IMG/VR virus record: IMGVR_UViG_3300048592_000319
Span: 1 to 36,029 of that record
Origin: a virus
DNA: 36,029 nucleotides
Reading direction: 5' to 3' (one strand)
Shown here: positions 28,102 through 36,029 of the stretch, one piece after another
Layout of the letters: each line of letters opens with the position of its first letter
How positions within the stretch are numbered: position 1 is the stretch's first letter
Made by a program: the position numbers and the translations under genes
Notes under the pieces: generated by a model
Seen by the model: the letters and a program-made list of their open reading frames with translations, nothing else
What the model was told of the DNA's origin: nothing
Databases searched by the model: none

Positions 28102-28725
28102 ATGGCGACGAGCGTGGTCGAGATCTGGAACCACGCACTCGCGCGGATCAAGAGCGCGGATCGCGTCGCGTCCGAGAACGAGAACTCGGCCGCGGCGAAG
28201 CTCCTGCGCACGCAGTACCCGCTTGCGCGTGACCGGCTGCTCGAGGGCTACGACTGGCTGTTCGCTCGTCGCTACGGCGTTCTCACGCCGATCAACGACG
28301 AGGCCGAGCTCCAGGACGGCTGGCTCTTCGCATACGAGTGGCCGGTCAACGCGCTCGCCTTCCGCGGCATCCTGATGCCGGGCGCAGCGACCGACGGGGA
28401 CGGGGACGACGTTCCCTTCGAGATCTGCATGCGCACGACCGAGGACTCGCGGAAGATCATGACCACGCTCGAGGCGGCCTCGGGCGTCTGGACGGTGCTC
28501 GTCACCGACGTCCACCGCTACCCCCCGACCTTCGAGCACGCGCTCTCGCTGGCCCTCCAGGCCGAGATCGCGATGGCGCTCGCGAGCGACTCGAAGGCCG
28601 TCAACGCGGCGCTCGCCCTGGGCCGGCAGGCCGAGGACTACGCCCAGGTCATCACGGCGCGTCAGGCGCGCTCGAGGTTCGAGGGATCGGCGCACGTGCC
28701 TGCTTCGATCCGAGCGAGGGCCTGA
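28102..28725 (+). CDS. Tail tubular protein A (gp11-like head-tail adaptor)
   Basis: 207 residues. MATSVVEIWNHALARIKSAD is the typical beginning of podovirus adaptors (helix with LA-I), then ARDRLLEGYDWLFARRYGVL (the helix with W-FA) and WLFAYEWPVNALAFRGI (YE-P motif). The C-terminus FEHALSLALQAEIAMALASD completes the helical bundle. It forms the dodecameric ring between portal and nozzle. The stop overlaps the next ATG (TGATG). Confidence 0.88.
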   Translation: MATSVVEIWNHALARIKSADRVASENENSAAAKLLRTQYPLARDRLLEGYDWLFARRYGVLTPINDEAELQDGWLFAYEWPVNALAFRGILMPGAATDGDGDDVPFEICMRTTEDSRKIMTTLEAASGVWTVLVTDVHRYPPTFEHALSLALQAEIAMALASDSKAVNAALALGRQAEDYAQVITARQARSRFEGSAHVPASIRARA

Positions 28726-31700
28726 TGGCGACACCCTTCGCGCACCCGAGCTTCGCGGCGGGAGAGATCGACCCGGACACGCACGGGCGCGTCGACGTCG
28801 ACCGCTTCCACGTGGGGCTCGCGCGCGCGGAGAACTTCCGCGTCAAGAAGACCGGCACCCTCGAACGCCGAGGCGGCCAGCGCTTCCTGGGTCGCGTGAA
28901 GTACGGCGACCGGAGGACCGCATTCTGGAAGCTGAAGCGCGACGCCGCGAACAACTACTCGATCGAAGTCGGCCATCACTACTTCCGATTCTGGAAGGAT
29001 CGACGCCCGATCATGCAGGGCACCGCCACGGCGGCCGCCGACATGCTGCACCTGCTCGGCGGCCACCACGTCTGGGTCGCCTCGGCGACGCCCAGCCTCT
29101 GGTATCTGACCGACGACGTCGGCGGCCCGCCCGCGATCTACGGCCAGCCCGCGACCGTGAAGCGCTATCAGGCGGGAGTCGACGACGTCACGCTGCCGGA
29201 GCAGACGATTGCATCCATCGCGGACGGCTGGGCCTGGGGCGACCGCGACGGCCTCGGCTTCTCGACGCTCTACGTGGCCGACCCGACGACCGACCTGAAC
29301 GACGAGGTCGCGACCGGATACCGCATCGCGATCCCGTGGCACCTCGAGGTCGAGTCGCCCTACGACGAGGCCGACGTGCCCCTCCTCAAGAAGGACATCT
29401 CGGGCGACGTCATCTTCATCACGCGCAGCGGCTACCCGCCCGCGAAGCTCGAGCGCTTCGGCGACTTCGACTGGCGCTATTCGGAGATCGACTTCAACGG
29501 CCAGACCGATCCGGTCGACGACTACAGCTTCGTCTCGGGCTTCGCGCTGCCGACGCCGCCCGCGAGCCCACAGTACGCCATCCAGTACCAGATCTCGCGC
29601 CTCGGAGTCGACGGCAACGAGAGCGAGCCGCGGCAGATCTACGTGCTCGCGAACAACGTCCCCGACGTGGCGACCCCGCCGCCGATCGGCACGCTCGGTC
29701 CGGTCTGGACGATCGAGAGCACCGAGCAGGGCGACGAGCGCAACGTCATCGTCGACCCGAACGATTACGAATGGATCGACGCCTACACCTACAGCGGCGG
29801 CGACGAGTGGCGCTACGAGACGCCTTCGGGTCCGAGCGGCGAGATCCGCATCTGGTTCCTCGCGCGAAAGGGCACGGGACTCGACGGCCCTGGCGCGGGC
29901 GGGACGAACCTCGCGCAGGATCCGGGCATCTTCGACGGGAAGGATCAGAGCGGGCCGGTGCGCTGCTTCGACATCACGAATCTGGGCAGTCCGGCCGGGA
30001 TGACGCGATACAAGAAGACCGGCGCCGGCATCCCGAGCGGATCGAACGGATGGGCCGACCTCGGCGAGTGGGGCTACGGCATCTCGGCCGAGATCCGCAA
30101 CGACTCGCTCTCAAGCGACCGGGGGATCATCAACTTCAAGACGCTGTGGGTGCTCGCGGGGGATTGGATCGGCACGGTCGGCTCGCCGACAGGTCGGGTC
30201 TTCGAGCTCACCGTCGAGGTCGACGCCGGCTACAACCTCTACCGCCGCTACGCGAAGATCGTGAACGTCGACGGCGACGTGCAGGGCGGGCAGTGGTTTC
30301 CGTGGGGCCGGCTCGCGGCGATCGACGCCTACGGCGGCACGCTGCTCGACAACCCGGCGCGTAGCCCCTACGTCGACCCGGCCACGCAGCTCACGCGCAT
30401 CGTCGGTACCTACAAGGACGGCGGCGGGATCTCGCCCGACGAGACCCTCGAGCCGCCCTCGGTGCTGCTCGACTTCGACCAGCCCGGCAAGTATCCCGAG
30501 GCCGTCGGCTTCCTCGGGCAGCGTCTCGTGCTGGCCGGCAGCGACGACGACCCGAACCGCATTCGGCTCTCGGCCACGGGCGAGTTCTACAACTTCAACA
30601 CGCCACAGACGCTCAAGGACGCGGACCCGATCGACCGCGACCTGACGACGCCGGAGCGCATCCTCTACGTGGTCGAGGTCGGCAACGGCTCGGGCATCGC
30701 CTTCACGGCGGGCAGCGAGTGGCGGCTCTGGGGCGAGGGCGGCGTCATCAGCCCGCTCACGATCAACACCGTGCGCATCTCGACCTACGGCTGCCTCGAG
30801 GTCGCGCCCATCAACGTCGGCTCGCGGTTGCTCTACCTGACCGAGCTCGGCCGGGCGCTGCACGGAATCGCCTTCGACCTGGCGCAGGACAACTTCGCGA
30901 GCCGCGACTTCTCGACGATGAGCGGCCACATGCTGCGCGAGTCGGGGATCGTCGCGATGGACTTCGCGCAGACGCCCGACAAGACGGTCTACATGGTGCG
31001 CGAGGACGGCACCGCGATCGGGATCACGTTCGACGAAGACCAGCAGATGAACGCTTGGCACCGGCACTCGACTCCGAACGGCGCCTATCAGTGGGTCCAC
31101 TCCACGCGCTTCGGGCGAGCCGACGACGTCTACTTCGTGGTCCGCCGCACGATCGACGGCGAGACGGTCCAGTACCTCGAGGCGCTCGACCTGATCGAGT
31201 GGACGCGCCAGGAGCAGGCCTGCTTCCTCGATGCCTCGGTCTCGCTCGAGCAGCCGCGTCACGAGGCGTCCGACCTGTTCGTGTCGGGTGGTTACTCGTT
31301 CGTGACGTGCGCCGATTGGGAGTCCTTCGAGGTGGGCGACGAGCTCATCGTCGACGGGGTCGAGGGCGACGACAAGGGCGTTCTCACGGGTTTTCGGTTC
31401 CGGGTGAACGCCACGGGGGCGGGCCTCATTGTGCTGGGCGACCTCAGCACGGGTGCGCCGATCACTTCGTGGGGCGACCTCGAGCTCCCCTTCGCCGGCC
31501 CCTTCGTTCTGCGCAAGCTCGTGACCCGGCTCTGGGGTCTCGACCACCTCGAGGGCGAGACGGTCGCGGTCCTGGGAGACGGGCGCGACCTGGGCGACTT
31601 CGTCGTCTCGGGCGGCAAGGTCGACCTGCTCTTCGGCGTCGCCGACGCGGTCGTGGGCCTGCCCTTCGAGGCCAAGATCGACTCGCTTCCCTTCACGGGG

Positions 31701-31988
31701 GCGGCCGGGACCGACACGATCCTCGACGCGAAGCGCAATGTCACAGCCCTGCACGTCCACTTCCGCAACACCGACGGCATCGAGATCGGGCTGCGCGAGA
31801 GCGAGCTCGTGAGCTTCCGCCCGGAGGACGTCGAGAATCCGAACCTGCCTGCGCCGCTGATGAACGGCGTGAAGACGGTTCAGCCATTCGGATCGTGGGG
31901 CGACGGTCGCCTCTACGTGCGGGCGCGCCGCCCGTTCCCGGCGCACATCCTTTCGATCACCCCGGAGTACGAGATTGGCCGCGGGTAG
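28725..31988 (+). CDS. Tail tubular protein B (gp12-like nozzle), enlarged
   Basis: 1087 residues from ATG 28725. The N-terminus FAHPSFAAGEIDPDTHGRVD, with RAENFRVKKTGTLERRGGQR and FWKLKRDAANNYSIEVGHHY, is the canonical start of T7 gp12-like nozzles. Two middle sections (about 235-420 and 830-1000) rich in Asp/Gly/Tyr look like inserted beta domains. T7 gp12 is 794 residues, so the protein is about 290 longer. The C-terminal GDGRLYVRARRPFPAHILSI is also typical. Six copies form the tail tip through which DNA exits. Confidence 0.85.
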   Translation: MATPFAHPSFAAGEIDPDTHGRVDVDRFHVGLARAENFRVKKTGTLERRGGQRFLGRVKYGDRRTAFWKLKRDAANNYSIEVGHHYFRFWKDRRPIMQGTATAAADMLHLLGGHHVWVASATPSLWYLTDDVGGPPAIYGQPATVKRYQAGVDDVTLPEQTIASIADGWAWGDRDGLGFSTLYVADPTTDLNDEVATGYRIAIPWHLEVESPYDEADVPLLKKDISGDVIFITRSGYPPAKLERFGDFDWRYSEIDFNGQTDPVDDYSFVSGFALPTPPASPQYAIQYQISRLGVDGNESEPRQIYVLANNVPDVATPPPIGTLGPVWTIESTEQGDERNVIVDPNDYEWIDAYTYSGGDEWRYETPSGPSGEIRIWFLARKGTGLDGPGAGGTNLAQDPGIFDGKDQSGPVRCFDITNLGSPAGMTRYKKTGAGIPSGSNGWADLGEWGYGISAEIRNDSLSSDRGIINFKTLWVLAGDWIGTVGSPTGRVFELTVEVDAGYNLYRRYAKIVNVDGDVQGGQWFPWGRLAAIDAYGGTLLDNPARSPYVDPATQLTRIVGTYKDGGGISPDETLEPPSVLLDFDQPGKYPEAVGFLGQRLVLAGSDDDPNRIRLSATGEFYNFNTPQTLKDADPIDRDLTTPERILYVVEVGNGSGIAFTAGSEWRLWGEGGVISPLTINTVRISTYGCLEVAPINVGSRLLYLTELGRALHGIAFDLAQDNFASRDFSTMSGHMLRESGIVAMDFAQTPDKTVYMVREDGTAIGITFDEDQQMNAWHRHSTPNGAYQWVHSTRFGRADDVYFVVRRTIDGETVQYLEALDLIEWTRQEQACFLDASVSLEQPRHEASDLFVSGGYSFVTCADWESFEVGDELIVDGVEGDDKGVLTGFRFRVNATGAGLIVLGDLSTGAPITSWGDLELPFAGPFVLRKLVTRLWGLDHLEGETVAVLGDGRDLGDFVVSGGKVDLLFGVADAVVGLPFEAKIDSLPFTGAAGTDTILDAKRNVTALHVHFRNTDGIEIGLRESELVSFRPEDVENPNLPAPLMNGVKTVQPFGSWGDGRLYVRARRPFPAHILSITPEYEIGRG

Positions 31989-32499
31989 ACGCTGCACCTA
32001 CATCGAGCCGTCGGACGACGTCCTGCGCGTCGTCGCGGCGAGGATGCGTCCCGAGGACGTGGCCGAGGCCCTCGCTCTCGGCTTCTCGACGCCGCTGACC
32101 GCGCTCGAGGTCTCGCGCGAGCAGTCGTCGCTCTGCATCGCGGCGGCCTCGAGCGACGACCAGGCCGACGTCCTGGGCGTGGGGGGGCTGATCACGCGCG
32201 CGGAGTTCGGCGGCGTGGCGGTGCCCTGGGCGATCCTGACCGAGGCCGGAGCTCGTCGGAAGCGATGGGTCATGCGCGAGGCGCGAAGCTGGCTCTCCGC
32301 GTGGTCGCAGCAGTACGAGCTCCGCAACGGGGTCCACGCCGAGAACCGCCGAGGGCGCGAGTTCGTCGAGGCCCTGGGCTTCGTCATCCGTGACGAGCCG
32401 TACCGCCACGAGGCGACCGGAGCGGAGTTCCTGTTCTTCGCGATGCCGCGCTCTGCGCCAATGGGGGTAATGGGGGTGCCGCTATGTGCTTCTTCGTAG
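31975..32499 (+). CDS. Internal virion protein A-like (gp13-like, GNAT-like fold)
   Basis: 174 residues from TTG 31975, with CGGAG upstream and 14 bases of overlap with the nozzle gene. It reads CTYIEPSDDVLRVVAARMRP, DVLGVGGLITRAEFGGVAVP, RRKRWVMREARSWLSAWSQQ and NRRGREFVEALGFVIRDEPY. These match T7 gp13-type proteins, which have an acetyltransferase-like fold without known activity. It may assist internal core or tail assembly. Confidence 0.7.
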   Translation: MAAGRRCTYIEPSDDVLRVVAARMRPEDVAEALALGFSTPLTALEVSREQSSLCIAAASSDDQADVLGVGGLITRAEFGGVAVPWAILTEAGARRKRWVMREARSWLSAWSQQYELRNGVHAENRRGREFVEALGFVIRDEPYRHEATGAEFLFFAMPRSAPMGVMGVPLCASS

Positions 32500-33140
32500 C
32501 GGCCGCGGCGCCGGCCCTGGCCGGGGTGGCAGCGGGAGCCGCGGCCGGAACGACGGCGGCCACCGCCGCGACGGCCGGCACGCTTGCCGGAGTGGCGACC
32601 GGAGCCACCGCCGCGATCGCCGCGCCGGCCGCAGCCGCCACGACCGCAGCGGCGGCCACCACGACCGGGGCCGTGCTCGGCAACATCTCGCTCGCTGGCA
32701 CCATCCTCGGCGGCGTCGGCTCGATCGCGTCGCACGCCGCGCAAGCCTCGGCCGCGAAGCAGGCCGCCGACTTCAACGCGAAAGCCTCGAAGGCCGCTGC
32801 GCTCGAGGAGCGCTCGGCTGCCGCGCAGAGGGCCGGCGTCGCGATCCGCCAGGCGGGGCTCGCCGCGAGCGCGCAGCGCGCGGCGTTCGGCGGCACGGGC
32901 TTCGACGCGACCGTGGGCGACCCGCTCGTGATCATCAAGGACACGCTCGAGGCCGGCTCCCGCGACGCGGCTGCGGAGTTCACTGCCGGCGCCCGCCGGG
33001 CGGCTGCGCGCGAGGTCGAGGGCCAGAACGCGCGGATCGCCGGACGGTCGGCGCGCAATCTCGCCATCGGCTCGAGCTTCGGGACGATCCTCGGCACATC
33101 CGGTCAGGTCGCCGACGTCTGGTATCGGTTCAGGAGGTAG
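32484..33140 (+). CDS. Internal virion protein B-like (gp14-like)
   Basis: 218 residues. The first 95 residues are very rich in Ala, Gly and Thr (AGAAAGTTAATAATAGTLAG), making membrane-seeking helices. Next comes QASAAKQAADFNAKASKAAA and GVAIRQAGLAASAQRAAFGG, long helices with GTGFD-like turns. The C-terminus is basic (SFGTILGTSGQVADVWYRFR). By order and composition it corresponds to T7 gp14, which goes into the outer membrane when DNA is ejected. The family match is by position and style, not by motif. Confidence 0.65.
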   Translation: MCFFVAAAAPALAGVAAGAAAGTTAATAATAGTLAGVATGATAAIAAPAAAATTAAAATTTGAVLGNISLAGTILGGVGSIASHAAQASAAKQAADFNAKASKAAALEERSAAAQRAGVAIRQAGLAASAQRAAFGGTGFDATVGDPLVIIKDTLEAGSRDAAAEFTAGARRAAAREVEGQNARIAGRSARNLAIGSSFGTILGTSGQVADVWYRFRR

Positions 33141-33143
33141 GCG

Positions 33144-34862
33144 GTGCCCGGCGTCATCATTCCGCGCAGCAGGCAGGGGGACGCGGTCGCGCCGGCCGTG
33201 GGCCTGCCCCAGCTCCAGCCCGAGGCGCCTGGCCTCGAGCCGGCGGTGCGTGGTCTTCAGCAGGGGACCGCCGCGGTTGCCGACATCGGCGAGAAGATCC
33301 GCCGGCAGGAGGACGAGGCGCGGGTCACCGACGCGCTGACGCTGGCCGAGCGGCGATGGCAGAACGCCCTCTATGCGGCGGACACGGGGCTGCTACAGCG
33401 GCGCGGCGTGAACGCGCTCGAGGGCGACGGCCGCCGCTCGGTCATCGACGACGGCCTCGAGATGCGGCAGTCGATCCTCGACGAGGCGATGGCGACGCTC
33501 GGCACGCCGCGGCAGCAGACGGCGCTGAAGAGCGCCTGGGCGTCGCGCCAGCGCTTCGCCGTCGACTCGCTGCAGCGGCACATGGACCGCGAGCGCGAGG
33601 TCTATCGGGACTCGGCGGACGAGGGATACATCGCGACCCAGCAGGAGGGACTGATTCTTGCAGAGGATGATATCGCCCGCTCTGTCTTTCTGGCGCAGAT
33701 TGCGGGCAAGGCGCAGGAGATTGCGGATCGGAAGGGTCTAGCGCCCGAGGCCGCGGACGTGATGATCCGCGAGCTGACGAGCCCCGCGCTTGAGTCGGCG
33801 ATCGGGAACATGGCGCGGACCGATCCGGAGGGGGCACGCAAGCTCTTCGAGGACCGGCGCGAGTTCATCAAGGCGGATCGGTTCGAGGCGATCGGCGCGA
33901 AGATCGAGCGCGAGAGCGTAACGCTTCAGTCGCAGGATCTGACCGAGCAGGCATTCAACGCCAACCCGGGCGCCTCGCTTGCGCAGGTCCAGAAGTGGAT
34001 CCGCGCCAACTCGAGCGGTCAGGTCGAGGATGACGCGCTGGCGCGCGCGAGCGCCCGCTGGCAGGTCGAGGACCGCGCGAGGCGCGATGCGCGGGAGAAC
34101 ACGTCGAACGGTCTCGACGCCGGAATCTGGCAGTTCGTTTCACGTCCGCATACGGCTCAGCAAACGGCTGCGTACCGCGACGAGCTCGTGCGTTCGATTC
34201 AGGACCGCGGGCTCGACCTGTCGGACGGCGCAGCGCTGCTGCGCAACTTCGATTCCCTGACCGCTGGGAAGCCGCCAGAGACAGATGCTCAGGTGTTCTG
34301 GCAGCTCTGGAACATCCGGACGAAGGAACCGGAGACGTTCCGAGACATGGATCTGGCGCCTTGGCGCGCGCACTTTGCGCGCGAAGATTTCAACGAGATG
34401 CAGAGCGAGCAGAAGGATCTGCGCGCTGGCGGCGCTGGTCTCAAGTCTTCTCCGAGTGGCCTCGGCTCTCTCGAAGTCGCGAAGAAGGTCGCGATCGACG
34501 CTGGTATCGACGGGAAGGAATGGGAGAACCAGTTCGAGCTCCGAGCGCACCGAGCGATCGTCTCCGCGCAGGACGCGCAGCCGGACAAGCCGCTCACCGC
34601 GAAGCAGAAGGAGGAGATCGCCGTCAGCGTGCTCGCCGAGATTCCCGTGCCCGATGCCGGGTGGTTCTGGTTCGATGGCAAGAAGCGGGTGGGGGAGATC
34701 AGCGCGAAGGAGCGGAAGACGATCGAGTCCGATCCTCCGGATGACCTGATCGAAATGACGCGCCGCGAGCTCGCCCTGCGCGGGTTCCCGAACCCGACCG
34801 ACGAGCAGCTGCGCGACGCGATCAGCGACTTCCTCGACGTCAGCGGGGTGCCCCGTGAGTAG
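33144..34862 (+). CDS. Internal virion protein C-like (gp15-like)
   Basis: 572 residues from GTG 33144, with a strong AGGAGGT site. Mostly helical and charged: GLEPAVRGLQQGTAAVADIG, LTLAERRWQNALYAADTGLL, RQTALKSAWASRQRF-like and EGYIATQQEGLILAEDDI. This corresponds to T7 gp15, which helps form the ejection channel in the periplasm. The assignment rests on position between gp14- and gp16-like proteins and on composition. It overlaps the next start by eight bases. Confidence 0.65.
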   Translation: MPGVIIPRSRQGDAVAPAVGLPQLQPEAPGLEPAVRGLQQGTAAVADIGEKIRRQEDEARVTDALTLAERRWQNALYAADTGLLQRRGVNALEGDGRRSVIDDGLEMRQSILDEAMATLGTPRQQTALKSAWASRQRFAVDSLQRHMDREREVYRDSADEGYIATQQEGLILAEDDIARSVFLAQIAGKAQEIADRKGLAPEAADVMIRELTSPALESAIGNMARTDPEGARKLFEDRREFIKADRFEAIGAKIERESVTLQSQDLTEQAFNANPGASLAQVQKWIRANSSGQVEDDALARASARWQVEDRARRDARENTSNGLDAGIWQFVSRPHTAQQTAAYRDELVRSIQDRGLDLSDGAALLRNFDSLTAGKPPETDAQVFWQLWNIRTKEPETFRDMDLAPWRAHFAREDFNEMQSEQKDLRAGGAGLKSSPSGLGSLEVAKKVAIDAGIDGKEWENQFELRAHRAIVSAQDAQPDKPLTAKQKEEIAVSVLAEIPVPDAGWFWFDGKKRVGEISAKERKTIESDPPDDLIEMTRRELALRGFPNPTDEQLRDAISDFLDVSGVPRE

Positions 34863-36029
34863 CCCCTGGGACATCGTCGCACAGCGCGCGCGGGAGCGTG
34901 AGGGGACGCCCGCGACGTCGCAGCTTCTCGGCGCCTCTGTGCTCCCGACGCTCGGCGACAACCCCGACGAGGTGGCGGCCGCTCGCGACCTCTCAAAGCG
35001 CAGCGGACTGCCGCTGCCGGTTGTGCAGGCCGATCGCGAGCGAGCCGAGCGCGAGGCGAAGCTGCGGGAGATCGACCTGCCGACGCTCGCGCAGCGGTCT
35101 CCGGCGACCGCCCGGGTGCTCGAGGACCGGGACGTCGCGAGGGTCGCTCACGACGACGTTCGGAACATGGGGCTGATCGAGCGCTACGTCCGCGACATCG
35201 GGCAGCGCTTCGAGCGCGGCCAGCGGATCAACGAGCTCGGCCCGCTCGGCGCCGACGCGCTGTTCGGCGCTCTGACGGGCGCTGAGGACGACCAGGCGCG
35301 CGAGTTCCGCATCAGGCAGCTGGAGGGCCAGCAGGCGGCCGAGGTGGACTACGGCGTCGAGCAGGACGGCGTGCTGGGGTTCTTCGCGGGTATCCCGGGT
35401 GCGACGGCCGAGGCGCTCCCGATGATGGGTTCGGGCGTCGTGGCGAGCGCTGAGGGCGGTCTCGCTGGCGCTGCGGGTGGCGCGGCGGTGGGCGCCACGG
35501 CCGGCCTGGCGGGTGGTCCGGGTGCGCCGGCGACGGTCCCGGCGGGCGCCGCGGCGGGTGCTACGGCGGGTTACGTCACTGGGGCAGGGCTCGGTCTCTA
35601 CATCCATTCGGCGAAGATGGAGGCGGGGCATTCGTTCCTCGAGCTTCGCGGGATCACCGACGAGAACGGGCAACCGATCGATCCGAAGCTCGCGGCGGGA
35701 ATCTCGCTCGCGGTTGGCGCCACGGCGGGCGCTGTCGAGATGTTCGCCCTGGGCAAGCTGCTCGAGAAGGTCCCCGGCGCGCGCCAACTGACCGGAGCCG
35801 GATGGCGCGCCGCGGCGAAGAAGGCGGTCAGCAACCCCTCGTTTCGACGCTTCGCGAGCGGTCTCGTCTTCTCGGCTGCAGGTAGCGCGGCGACCGAGGG
35901 CCTGACCGAGGGCGTGCAGGAGCTGATCGCGATCGGCGGCGAGCTCGCTGGCCTGACGGTGACTGGGAAGGGGCTCGACGACTTCCGGTTCGAGGCGCCT
36001 GGGCCGGATGGCCAGCCGATCGAGCTTCG
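34855..36029 (+). CDS. Very large internal virion protein D-like (gp16-like), partial
   Basis: Open from GTG 34855 to the end of the window (391 residues, unfinished). SSPWDIVAQRAREREGTPAT opens it. Ala/Gly-rich membrane-like stretches follow at about 195-250 (GLAGAAGGAAVGATAGLAGG) and near 280-300 and 330-350, alternating with charged helices. This corresponds to gp16-type proteins, which cross the cell envelope and often carry lytic transglycosylase domains. No catalytic motif is in the visible part. It must continue beyond position 36029. Confidence 0.7.
   Translation, partial: MSSPWDIVAQRAREREGTPATSQLLGASVLPTLGDNPDEVAAARDLSKRSGLPLPVVQADRERAEREAKLREIDLPTLAQRSPATARVLEDRDVARVAHDDVRNMGLIERYVRDIGQRFERGQRINELGPLGADALFGALTGAEDDQAREFRIRQLEGQQAAEVDYGVEQDGVLGFFAGIPGATAEALPMMGSGVVASAEGGLAGAAGGAAVGATAGLAGGPGAPATVPAGAAAGATAGYVTGAGLGLYIHSAKMEAGHSFLELRGITDENGQPIDPKLAAGISLAVGATAGAVEMFALGKLLEKVPGARQLTGAGWRAAAKKAVSNPSFRRFASGLVFSAAGSAATEGLTEGVQELIAIGGELAGLTVTGKGLDDFRFEAPGPDGQPIEL

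Noticed and set aside
30111-31997. 628-residue minus-strand frame opposite the nozzle gene
   Set aside because: Antisense to the gp12-like gene, and without family motifs.
1-36029. tRNA genes and CRISPR arrays
   Set aside because: No cloverleaf-like segment with T-loop consensus and no regularly spaced repeats were noticed by eye; a covariance-model scan would be decisive.

Overview
The window is a high-GC, tightly packed segment of a tailed-phage (podovirus-type) genome, open at both ends: it begins inside a virion gene and ends inside a very long internal-virion-protein gene. Virion order (terminase, portal, scaffold, capsid, tail adaptor, tail nozzle, internal virion proteins) is that of T7-like podoviruses. 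The capsid set, however, looks like the temperate Bordetella phage BPP-1 group (Bbp19-, Bbp17- and Bbp16-like proteins). A large serine recombinase, an XRE repressor and a paired-operator immunity region mark it as temperate. An overlapping Rz/Rz1-type spanin pair, an amidase and a lipoprotein point to a Gram-negative (diderm) host. The host cannot be named from this sequence; the dockerin-like Ca-loop proteins and GC content would suit a proteobacterium, myxobacterium-like or planctomycete-like lineage, but this is inference.

Layout. 1-2684 (+): end of a virion or receptor-binding gene, then exported LamG-type and unknown proteins and a small lipoprotein. 2696-4148 (+): lysis cassette (coiled-coil/TM protein, T7-lysozyme-like amidase, holin candidate, i-spanin, o-spanin). 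4148-5988: a homing HNH endonuclease gene on the opposite strand, flanked by two related gene starts, then a membrane protein, a secreted dockerin-like protein and a protein with a sigma-70 region-2-like segment. 5972-14998 (-): one long leftward early operon. Its far end holds the serine integrase; upstream lie small accessory genes, a SNF2-type helicase, a probable ssDNA-binding protein and an HNH gene. 15013-15657: immunity region, with a leftward repressor gene between two mirrored promoter/operator blocks. 15672-21065 (+): Cro-like gene, a probable lysogenic membrane gene on the minus strand, DnaB-N/RepA-like helicase, a dense inverted-repeat region that could be an origin, zinc-ribbon proteins, RusA resolvase and HTH proteins. 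21065-36029 (+): packaging, head, tail and ejection genes.

How it fits together. The immunity region is arranged like lambda's OL-cI-OR. One repressor can shut the leftward promoter (replication/recombination accessory genes and integrase) and the rightward promoter (Cro-like, helicase, and through it the late genes). The phage has no DNA polymerase in this window and probably recruits the host replisome. Genes overlap by 1, 4 or 8-17 bases almost everywhere, so the few non-coding stretches (immunity region, 18352-18571, 22574-22683, 27528-27563) are likely to be functional sites.
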